A stretch of DNA of 30,679 nt from Kerstersia sp052103615 (lineage in GTDB: Bacteria; Pseudomonadota; Gammaproteobacteria; Burkholderiales; Burkholderiaceae_B): assembly GCF_052103615.1 (NCBI RefSeq), contig NZ_JBQEKA010000037.1, positions 1 to 30,679 of the forward strand. The letters are read 5' to 3'. Below the pieces are notes generated by a model, which was not told where the DNA came from, made no database searches, and saw nothing but the letters and a program-made list of their open reading frames with translations. Position numbers and translations under genes: made by a program. Shown in pieces: positions 6,652 through 13,256 of this stretch (position 1 is the stretch's first letter; each line of letters opens with the position of its first letter).

Positions 6652-8556
6652 ATGAGCCAAAACGCGACGTCTTCCTCCCCCGAAACTCTGGGTTTCCAGG
6701 CCGAGGTGAAGCAGCTGCTGCACCTGATGATTCATTCCTTGTATAGCAACAAGGAGATTTTCCTGCGTGAGCTGGTGTCCAATGCGTCCGATGCCTGCGA
6801 TAAGCTGCGCTTCGAGGCGATTGACCATCCTGAGCTGCAGGAAGGCGGCGCCGAGCTGGAAATCCGCGTCGATTTCGACAAAGAAGCCCGCACGGTCACG
6901 ATTTCCGATAACGGTATCGGTATGTCGCGTGACGAGGTGATTGCCAATCTGGGGACGATTGCCCGTTCCGGCACCAAGGAATTTTTCTCGCAGCTGACTG
7001 GCGATAAGCAGAAAGATGCGCAGCTGATCGGCCAGTTCGGCGTGGGTTTCTATTCTTCTTTCATCGTCGCCAGCAATGTGGTGGTGACCACGCGCCGCGC
7101 CGGTTTGGCCGCGGATCAGGCCGTGCGTTGGGAATCCGCCGGGGAAGGCGAATTCACCGTGACGGCAGCCGAGAAGGCCGGCCGCGGAACGGAGATTGTG
7201 CTGCATCTGCGTGAAGGCGAAGAAGAGTTCGCCGACGGCTGGCGCCTGCGCAGTATTCTGCGCCGTTATTCCGACCATATTTCCCTGCCCATCCTGATGC
7301 GCAAGGAAAAGTGGGACGAGGAAAAGAACGAGCAGATCAAGGAAGACGAGTGGGAAAGCGTGAACCAGGCCAGCGCCTTGTGGACGCGCAGCAAATCGGA
7401 AATTACCGAGGAGCAGTACCGCGAGTTTTACAAGCATGTGTCGCATGATTTCGAGGATCCGCTGGCCTGGACCCACAATCGCGTGGAAGGCCGCAGCGAA
7501 TATACCCAGCTGCTGTATGTGCCGCGCCATGCGCCCTTCGATATGTGGGACCGTGATAGCCGCCATGGGCTGAAGCTGTATGTGCGCCGTGTGTTCATCA
7601 TGGAGGACGCCGAGCAGCTGTTGCCTTCGTATCTGCGCTTCGTGCGCGGGGTGATCGACTCTGCCGATCTGCCGCTGAATGTGTCGCGTGAAATCCTGCA
7701 GGAAAGCCGCGATGTGAAGGCGATCCGTGACGGTTCCACCAAGCGCATTCTGTCCGTGCTGGAAGACATGGCGGAAAACAAGAAGGACGATTACGCGGTG
7801 TTCTGGGAAGCCTTTGGCCAGGTGCTGAAGGAAGGCGCGGGTGAAGACCAGGCCAATCTGACGCGTGTGGCGGGCCTGCTGCGCTTTGCTTCGACGGCAG
7901 GCGAGGGCGCGGCGCAGATCGTGTCGCTGGCTGATTATGTGGGCCGCATGAAGGAAGGCCAGGACAAAATCTATTACCTGACGGCGGATAACTACAGCGC
8001 TGCGGCCAGCAGTCCGCACCTGGAGCTGTTCCGCAAGAAGGGGATAGAGGTGCTGTTGCTGACGGATCGCATCGACGAGTGGATGCTGTCCTATCTGCGT
8101 GAGTTCGAAGGCAAGCAATTGGCGTCCGTGGCCAAGGGCGGCGTGGATCTGGAAAAGCTGGCCGACGAAGAGGAAAAGAAGCACCAGGAAGAAGTGGCCG
8201 AAAAGTTCAAGCCGCTGGTCGAGCGTTTGCAAACCGCGCTGGGCGAGAAGGTGAAGTCGGTGCGCGTGACGGCGCGTCTGGTGGATTCTCCTTCCTGCGT
8301 TGTGGTCGAGGAAAACGAACTCAGCCCGCATCTGCTGCGCATGCTCAAGGCCGCTGGCCAGGAAGCGCCGGTGATCAAGCCGGTGCTGGAGATCAACCCT
8401 GACCACCCGCTGGTGGCGCGTGTGGGCGAGGCCGATGAGGCCACGTTCAATGATTGGGCCGAGTTGCTGCTGGGCCAGGCGCTGTTGGCCGAAGGGGGCC
8501 AGCTCAACGACCCGGCCGAGTTCGTCAAGCGGCTCAACCAGTTGTTGTTGGGTTAA
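6652..8556 (+). CDS. htpG: Chaperone protein HtpG (Hsp90)
   Basis: A 634-aa cytosolic ATP-dependent chaperone of the Hsp90 family that helps fold or remodel client proteins under stress. The N-terminal GHKL ATPase domain shows NASDACDKLR (near residue 44), DNGIGM (near 86) and GQFGVGFYSSF. The middle domain carries the conserved VRRVFIMEDAEQLLPSYLRFVRGVIDS block and NVSREILQ. The C-terminal dimerisation domain ends in FVKRLNQLLLG. The ATG at 6652 gives the usual N-terminus (about 16 residues before GFQAEVKQLLHLMIHSLY); an in-frame GTG at 6637 would add five residues. It is driven by an evident RpoH promoter and transcribed alone, diverging from the permease. Confidence 0.98.
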   Translation: MSQNATSSSPETLGFQAEVKQLLHLMIHSLYSNKEIFLRELVSNASDACDKLRFEAIDHPELQEGGAELEIRVDFDKEARTVTISDNGIGMSRDEVIANLGTIARSGTKEFFSQLTGDKQKDAQLIGQFGVGFYSSFIVASNVVVTTRRAGLAADQAVRWESAGEGEFTVTAAEKAGRGTEIVLHLREGEEEFADGWRLRSILRRYSDHISLPILMRKEKWDEEKNEQIKEDEWESVNQASALWTRSKSEITEEQYREFYKHVSHDFEDPLAWTHNRVEGRSEYTQLLYVPRHAPFDMWDRDSRHGLKLYVRRVFIMEDAEQLLPSYLRFVRGVIDSADLPLNVSREILQESRDVKAIRDGSTKRILSVLEDMAENKKDDYAVFWEAFGQVLKEGAGEDQANLTRVAGLLRFASTAGEGAAQIVSLADYVGRMKEGQDKIYYLTADNYSAAASSPHLELFRKKGIEVLLLTDRIDEWMLSYLREFEGKQLASVAKGGVDLEKLADEEEKKHQEEVAEKFKPLVERLQTALGEKVKSVRVTARLVDSPSCVVVEENELSPHLLRMLKAAGQEAPVIKPVLEINPDHPLVARVGEADEATFNDWAELLLGQALLAEGGQLNDPAEFVKRLNQLLLG

Positions 8557-8665
8557 TGTTGCTGGGTTAATGCAGCTGGACTAATGCAGCGGGATTGGTC
8601 CAGCGGAATGATGCGGCTGAATGATGCGCTTGGATTAGGGCCGCTGGTTTCAGCCGCTGGATTCA
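8557..8665 (+). repeat. Degenerate 13-14 bp tandem repeat starting at the htpG stop codon
   Basis: Eight consecutive imperfect units follow the stop: TGTTGCTGGGTTAA, TGCAGCTGGACTAA, TGCAGCGGGATTGG, TCCAGCGGAATGA, TGCGGCTGAATGA, TGCGCTTGGATTAG, GGCCGCTGGTTTCA, GCCGCTGGATTCA. The htpG tail itself (TTGTTGGGTTAA) resembles the first unit, so the array may have arisen by repeated duplication of the gene's 3' end. Divergence increases with distance from the gene. No protein is encoded convincingly. Confidence 0.75.
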
Positions 8666-8719
8666 GGCCAACTGATGGCTGCGCCGCCCAGGCAGCGCAG
8701 CCGCTAGGATGGCGGATCG

Positions 8720-8756
8720 AGCCGCCTGTCAGAGTGTTCTGGCAGGCGGCTTTGTC
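8720..8756 (+). terminator. Probable htpG terminator hairpin
   Basis: AGCCGCCTG (8720-8728) pairs perfectly with CAGGCGGCT (8743-8751) around a 14-base loop and is followed by TTGTC. The T tract is short, so termination may be inefficient. It lies between the convergent htpG and crcB genes. Confidence 0.6.
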
Positions 8757-8793
8757 ATGTCTGGGGGGAGCGTGCTGCCCGTGGAGTGGCGGT

Positions 8794-9186
8794 TTATTGG
8801 TGGCCCCGGACCAGGGTCACGGTCCAGATACCCAGCAGCATGAAAATCAGCGAGCCGCAGACATGCAGGGTCAGCATGCCGGCAGACCAGAGCAGCTGGC
8901 CGTTGCGCAGCAGGGTCAGCAGTTCGCCGGTAAAGGTGGAGAAAGTGGACAGGCCGCCAGCCAGGCCGGTGATGATGAAAAGCCGCCAGGCGGTGGGCAG
9001 TTCGGCGACGAGGCTGGCATAGCCGATGGCGCAGCCGATGATGTAGGCGGCAATGAGGTTGGCCGCCAGGGTGCCCATGGGGATTAGTGGCACCAGGCTG
9101 TTGAATAGCACGCTGAGACCAAAGCGCGCCAGTGCGCCTAGGGAGGCGCCGGTGCTGATGGCAATGATGATGGTCAGGGCATTCAT
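8794..9186 (-). CDS. crcB: Fluoride exporter CrcB (Fluc family)
   Basis: A 130-aa small membrane protein that exports fluoride as a dual-topology dimer. Four hydrophobic segments are visible, with the family hallmarks GALARFGL near the N-terminus, GTLAANLIAAYIIG in the second segment (with the conserved Asn), and GGLSTFSTF, which carries the fluoride-path Phe residues. The start at 9186 gives MNALTIIIAISTGASLGALARF and the usual family length; in-frame codons upstream to 9306 do not resemble the family. No fluoride riboswitch was recognised upstream. Confidence 0.93.
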   Translation of the reverse strand: MNALTIIIAISTGASLGALARFGLSVLFNSLVPLIPMGTLAANLIAAYIIGCAIGYASLVAELPTAWRLFIITGLAGGLSTFSTFTGELLTLLRNGQLLWSAGMLTLHVCGSLIFMLLGIWTVTLVRGHQ

Positions 9187-9321
9187 GGCGGAGGGCCGGG
9201 CAGGAGGGGGTGGCGTTTTGGCGGCGCTCAGGCAGCGTCTGGCGGGTCTGGCAGCGCGAGCCGCAGTGCGCCGCAAGGCGGTGCCTGGACGCGCCAGGCC
9301 AGCCAAGCGTCTATTTCCTTT

Positions 9322-9585
9322 TTAACGCTTTTCCGGGCGTTTTCCCAGCCGGGCGTGGTCTGCGCAGCACCAGGTTTCGCCGCTTTTCAGCAGGGCGTCA
9401 GAACGCGGCAGATAGATGTGGCAGTGGGCGCAGCGCACCATGGGTTCGTTGGTGCTGCCTGGCCCCCCCTGGCGCGCGCGCTGCGGGGCGGGGGCGGCTT
9501 TGCGTTGAAGCTTATGGCTGGCAAGCAGGCGGGCAAGAATCATTGCGCCAAGAATCAGCAGCAGCCAGAACAGTATTTTTCCCAT
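9322..9585 (-). CDS. PP0621-family small zinc-ribbon-like membrane protein
   Basis: An 87-aa protein with one N-terminal membrane helix (FWLLLILGAMILARLL), a basic Pro/Gly/Gln-rich linker, and a C-terminal Cys-rich part: M-V-R-C-A-H-C, then Y-L-P-R-S-D-A-L and W-C-C-A-D-H-A-R-L. The CxxC...CCxxH arrangement suggests one bound zinc ion. This is the layout of the conserved PP0621 family of unknown function. It follows the YpjD-like gene by 3 bases, so the two are surely cotranscribed. Function is unknown. Confidence 0.85.
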   Translation of the reverse strand: MGKILFWLLLILGAMILARLLASHKLQRKAAPAPQRARQGGPGSTNEPMVRCAHCHIYLPRSDALLKSGETWCCADHARLGKRPEKR

Positions 9586-9588
9586 GGT

Positions 9589-10452
9589 TTACAGGTTCCC
9601 ATGCAGGGCGACGTAAAGGGCAAAACCGCCGCCCAGGTAGATCAAGGCAAGAAAGCCGGCGCCGGCCAGTGTCCAGCGCACCGCAACACGGCCGCGCCAG
9701 CCCCAGGCGCGGCGGCCGACGAGCAGCATGCCGAAGGTCAGCCAGGCCAGCAGGGTGAAGATGGTTTTCAGGTCCAGCGGCAGCGCCTGGCCGGTCAGGG
9801 TGGCGGAAATCAGCGCACCGGAGATGACGGCCAGCGTCAGCGCGCCAAACCCCAGGGCGATCAGGCGGAACAGCAGTTTTTCCTGGATCAGCAGCGGCGG
9901 CATGGCATCCAGGGCGCGCGCGAACAGGGCATCGAACCAGTTATTGCCGATGTTGCGCGACGGCGCCTGCAACTGGCGGTCCAGCAAGGTCATGAGCACT
10001 GCTTGCAGCGCTGCGATGATGACCAGGCCATAGGAAGCCAGCGCAATCAGCAGATGGGCGCGCAGCCAGGGTTCGCTGGCCGGCAGCACCGGGTAGGTGA
10101 TGGGGGCGATGATGGGCACGAAAGCGCTGAGCGCCGCGGTCGGGTACAGTAGCAGCTTCAGGCCGTCCAGCGGTTCGCGCAGGCTTTCCAGCCAGAAGAT
10201 GATCATGCCCAGCCAAAGCGAAGCCGATGCCGCGATGGCCCAGTTGATCTGAAGCGCAGGCCCGGACAGCATGTCCTGCTGCAGGCCCAGGCCGTGCAGC
10301 AGCAGCGCCAGCGGCAGGCCGTAGCGAGGTTCGCGCGGTTGCCAGGGTTCGGCCTCGGCGCGCGCCAGCGAGCGCCAGGCATGCAGCCCCAGGCTGGCAT
10401 ACAGCAATGTGGCCGCTACGTGAAATACAATGTCGTAAGGCATAGATGCCAT
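9589..10452 (-). CDS. YpjD / CcsA-HemX-like cytochrome c assembly family membrane protein
   Basis: About 287 aa, with eight or so membrane helices. The product has the conserved histidines of the family (LLLHGLGLQ near residue 50 and RAHLLIALASYGLV mid-protein) but I see no WWD haem-handling motif, as in YpjD rather than true CcsA. The divergent arrangement with ffh is the same as ypjD-ffh in E. coli and many proteobacteria. The minus frame stays open far beyond 10452, antisense to ffh, which is a codon-bias artefact. ATGs at 10452 and 10443 are both possible starts; neither has a clear ribosome site. The family is annotated for cytochrome c biogenesis, but YpjD's own role is uncertain. Confidence 0.85.
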   Translation of the reverse strand: MASMPYDIVFHVAATLLYASLGLHAWRSLARAEAEPWQPREPRYGLPLALLLHGLGLQQDMLSGPALQINWAIAASASLWLGMIIFWLESLREPLDGLKLLLYPTAALSAFVPIIAPITYPVLPASEPWLRAHLLIALASYGLVIIAALQAVLMTLLDRQLQAPSRNIGNNWFDALFARALDAMPPLLIQEKLLFRLIALGFGALTLAVISGALISATLTGQALPLDLKTIFTLLAWLTFGMLLVGRRAWGWRGRVAVRWTLAGAGFLALIYLGGGFALYVALHGNL

Positions 10453-10539
10453 TATGCAGAGACAGGTTGCGGCAGACGCGTCAAATGACAGCGCGCCGGA
10501 CCAACTAATGAACCGATAAGTGTAAGCGAAACCCCTGCC

Positions 10540-11955
10540 ATGCTCGACAATCTTACCCAGCGCCTTTCGCGCGTGGTCAAAACCCTGCGCGGCGAAGCGC
10601 GCCTGACAGAAGCCAATACGCAGGAAATGCTGCGCGAAGTGCGCCTTGCCCTGCTGGAGGCGGACGTCGCCTTGCCGGTGGTCAAGGACTTCGTGGCACG
10701 CGTCAAGGAGCGCGCGCTGGGGGCCGATGTGGCCGACAGCCTCAACCCCGGCCAGGCGCTGGTGGGGGTGGTGCACAAAGTCCTGACCGAATTGATGGGC
10801 GGCGATCTGGGCGTAGAAGCCGGTGAGCTGTCGCTGGCCGTGCAGCCGCCCGCCGTGATCCTGATGGCGGGTCTGCAAGGGGCCGGTAAAACCACCACAA
10901 CAGGCAAGCTGGCGCGCTGGCTGTCCGAAGGCGGCCATACCCATGGCGGGCGCAAGACCGGCAAGAAAAAAGTGCTGGTGGTCAGCGCCGACGTTTATCG
11001 TCCGGCGGCTATCGAACAGTTGCGCACCGTGGCCGAACAGGTGGGCATTGATTGCTTGCCGTCCGATCCCAGCCAGAAGCCGCTGGATATTGCCCGCAAT
11101 GCGGTCGATCATGCCCGCCGCCATCATTACGATGTGCTGATTCTCGATACCGCTGGCCGTCTCGGTATTGATGAAGCCATGATGCAGGAAATCAAGGCGC
11201 TGCACGCTGCCGTGTCGCCGGTGGAAACCCTGTTTGTCGTCGATGCCATGCAGGGCCAGGATGCGGTCAATACGGCCCAGGCTTTCGGCAATGCGCTGCC
11301 GTTGACGGGCGTGGTGCTGACCAAGCTCGATGGCGATGCGCGTGGCGGTGCCGCTCTGTCGGTGCGCCATGTCACCGGCAAGCCGCTGAAATTCGTTGGT
11401 GTGTCCGAAAAGCTCGATGGCCTGGAGCCTTTCCACCCCGAACGCATGGCGCAGCGCGTGCTGGGCATGGGCGACATTGTGTCGCTGGTCGAGCAGGCGC
11501 AGAAAAATATCGACATTGCTGAAGCGCAGAAGCTGGCTAGCAAGATCAAGTCCGGCGATAAGTTCGACCTGAATGATTTCCGCGAGCAGCTGTTGCAGGT
11601 GCGCAAGCTGGGCGATATGGGTTCGCTGCTGGAAAAATTGCCGGCCCAGTTCCAGGCGGCTGCCGGGCAGTTGCAGGGCGGCCAGGCGGAAAAGCAATTG
11701 CGCCGCACCGAAGGCATTCTGAACTCCATGACGCCGCAGGAGCGCGCCAAGCCGGAGTTGCTCAAGGCATCGCGCAAACGCCGGATTGCGGCTGGCGCAG
11801 GCGTGCCGGTGCAGGAAGTGAACCGCATGCTCAATCAGTTTGAGCAGATGCAGGGCATGATGAAGCAGATGAAAAAGGGCGGCATGGCGAAGATGATGCG
11901 CGCCATGGGCGGCCTGAAAGGCCTGGGCCGCCTGGGCGGCGGCGGCTTCCGTTAA
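10540..11955 (+). CDS. ffh: Signal recognition particle protein Ffh (SRP54)
   Basis: A 471-aa GTPase that, with 4.5S RNA, delivers nascent inner-membrane proteins to FtsY. The N domain has the ALLEADVALPVV motif (residues ~38-50). The G domain shows GLQGAGKTTT (from residue 111), the SADVYRPAAIEQL insertion-box region, DTAGR, and TKLDGDARGG. The M domain is Met-rich and ends MKQMKKGGMAKMMRAMGGLKGL with a Gly/Arg tail. The length is slightly above E. coli Ffh (453 aa), partly from an insertion (HTHGGRKTGKK) after the P-loop. The start gives the standard MLDNLTQRLSRVVKTLRG. Confidence 0.98.
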   Translation: MLDNLTQRLSRVVKTLRGEARLTEANTQEMLREVRLALLEADVALPVVKDFVARVKERALGADVADSLNPGQALVGVVHKVLTELMGGDLGVEAGELSLAVQPPAVILMAGLQGAGKTTTTGKLARWLSEGGHTHGGRKTGKKKVLVVSADVYRPAAIEQLRTVAEQVGIDCLPSDPSQKPLDIARNAVDHARRHHYDVLILDTAGRLGIDEAMMQEIKALHAAVSPVETLFVVDAMQGQDAVNTAQAFGNALPLTGVVLTKLDGDARGGAALSVRHVTGKPLKFVGVSEKLDGLEPFHPERMAQRVLGMGDIVSLVEQAQKNIDIAEAQKLASKIKSGDKFDLNDFREQLLQVRKLGDMGSLLEKLPAQFQAAAGQLQGGQAEKQLRRTEGILNSMTPQERAKPELLKASRKRRIAAGAGVPVQEVNRMLNQFEQMQGMMKQMKKGGMAKMMRAMGGLKGLGRLGGGGFR

Positions 11956-12113
11956 AGCGGCCGGGCTGGCGGGGGCGGGAGTGTCCAGGCCGCCCCGGCA
12001 ATCTCCTGACAGCGGCAACCTTCTGGCAGGTATTCTGGTAAGTAATGAAAAAGGCAGGCTCCCAGGCGCCGGCGGTTGGGGTGGTCTGCGCGAGGCCGCA
12101 GCGGCAGGAAGAA

Positions 12114-12314
12114 TCAGCCGCCGCCGACCGCCACCACCAGTTCCACGGTATCGCCTTCGGCCAATTGCGTCTGGCCGTGCAGGCTTTTGGGCACGATCTC
12201 GCCGTTGCGTTCCACGGCCACGCGTTTGCCGGTGTGGCCCAGGGCTTCCAGCAGGCCGGTGACGCTCAGCGTGCTATCGAAAACGCGGTCTTCACCGTTC
12301 AGTGTGATGTGCAT
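12114..12314 (-). CDS. thiS: Sulfur carrier protein ThiS
   Basis: A 66-aa beta-grasp protein that carries sulfur as a C-terminal thiocarboxylate for thiazole synthesis in thiamine biosynthesis. It starts MHITLNGE, has the VAVERNGEIVPKS core, and ends VAVGGG, with the required terminal Gly-Gly. The ATG at 12314 is chosen because GGAGG (12327-12323, inside the trmB tail) lies 8 bases away; the ATG at 12320 overlaps the trmB stop but is only 2 bases from that site. The gene follows trmB almost without a gap. thiG, the usual neighbour, is not in this window. Confidence 0.92.
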   Translation of the reverse strand: MHITLNGEDRVFDSTLSVTGLLEALGHTGKRVAVERNGEIVPKSLHGQTQLAEGDTVELVVAVGGG

Positions 12315-12316
12315 GC

Positions 12317-13000
12317 TCATTTCCTCCTGAAAATCAGATCCCAGACGCCGTGGCCCAGGCGCAGGCCGCGGGTTTCGAATTTGGTTTGCGGGCGGAAGTC
12401 GGGGCGCGGCGCGTAAGTCTCGGCGGTATTGGCCAGCAGCTCGTTGCCGCTCAGCACTTCCAGCATTTGTTCCGCGTAGTTTTCCCAGTCCGTCGCACAG
12501 TGAATATAACCGCCAGGCGCAATGCGGCTGGCCAGCAGGGCAATGAACGCCGGCTGGATCAGGCGGCGCTTGTGGTGGCGCTTTTTGGGCCAGGGGTCGG
12601 GGAAGTAGATGTGCACGCCGGCCAGGCTGTCCGGGGCGATCATGTCGCGCACGACTTCGACGGCATCATGCTGGATGATGCGCACGTTTTGCAGCTCGGA
12701 TTCCTCGATGCGCTTGAGCATGGCGCCGACGCCGGCGTTGAAAACTTCCACGCCCAGGAAATTGTCGTCCGGGCGGGCCAGGGCGATGCGTTCGGTGGTT
12801 TCACCCATGCCGAAGCCGATTTCCAGCACCATGGGCGCGGCACGGCCGAAGATCGGGGCGAAATCGGCCTGGCGGGGCGCGTAGCTGACGGACCATTTCT
12901 CCAGCAGCGTTTCCAGCGCTTCGCGCTGTCCCTGGGTGATATGGCCGCGGCGGTGAACAAAGCTGCGGATGTGGGGGTTCGGGGTTTGCGGGTCTGTCAC
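12317..13000 (-). CDS. trmB: tRNA (guanine-N7)-methyltransferase TrmB
   Basis: About 227 aa; methylates G46 in the tRNA variable loop using S-adenosylmethionine. The SAM-binding motif LEIGFGMGE, the family signature YFPDPWPKKRHHKRRLIQ, and the later CATDWENYAEQML and TKFETRGLRLGHGVWDL blocks are all visible. A GTG at 13000 is the likeliest start, giving VTDPQTPNPHIRSFVHRRG; the frame stays open upstream to 13183 but that extension is low-complexity Arg/Gln and not family-like. Translation is coupled to thiS downstream. Confidence 0.95.
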   Translation of the reverse strand: MTDPQTPNPHIRSFVHRRGHITQGQREALETLLEKWSVSYAPRQADFAPIFGRAAPMVLEIGFGMGETTERIALARPDDNFLGVEVFNAGVGAMLKRIEESELQNVRIIQHDAVEVVRDMIAPDSLAGVHIYFPDPWPKKRHHKRRLIQPAFIALLASRIAPGGYIHCATDWENYAEQMLEVLSGNELLANTAETYAPRPDFRPQTKFETRGLRLGHGVWDLIFRRK

Positions 13001-13256
13001 GGTGGACTCTGTCGTTATGCCGTTCGCGGGAACGGGGTGCAGTAATCGGTGGCAAATCGGGCTGGCGCAGGCAGGCCGGGCGGTATTCAGCCGTTCCTGC
13101 TTGTAGCCCTGCCTGTATCTTCGGGGCGCTATTTTAGGCTGTTGCCGCCGACTTTGGCGCTTGGCTGCCTGCAAGCGTGCCAAGCGCAGCCGTCCGCGTG
13201 CCGGGCGGCCGCCGGAAAAACCAGCGCGGGCCTGGCTGCGTACGGGGGCGCGCCAT

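Noticed and set aside
6640..8406. 588-codon open frame antisense to htpG
   Set aside because: The composition is His/Gln/Leu-rich with no known domain, and the plus-strand htpG explains the region completely.
10460..12018. Minus-strand open frame running on from the YpjD-like gene, antisense to all of ffh
   Set aside because: It is rich in His/Gln/Arg/Ala, has no family resemblance, and lies opposite a fully conserved ffh; it results from GC-rich codon bias.
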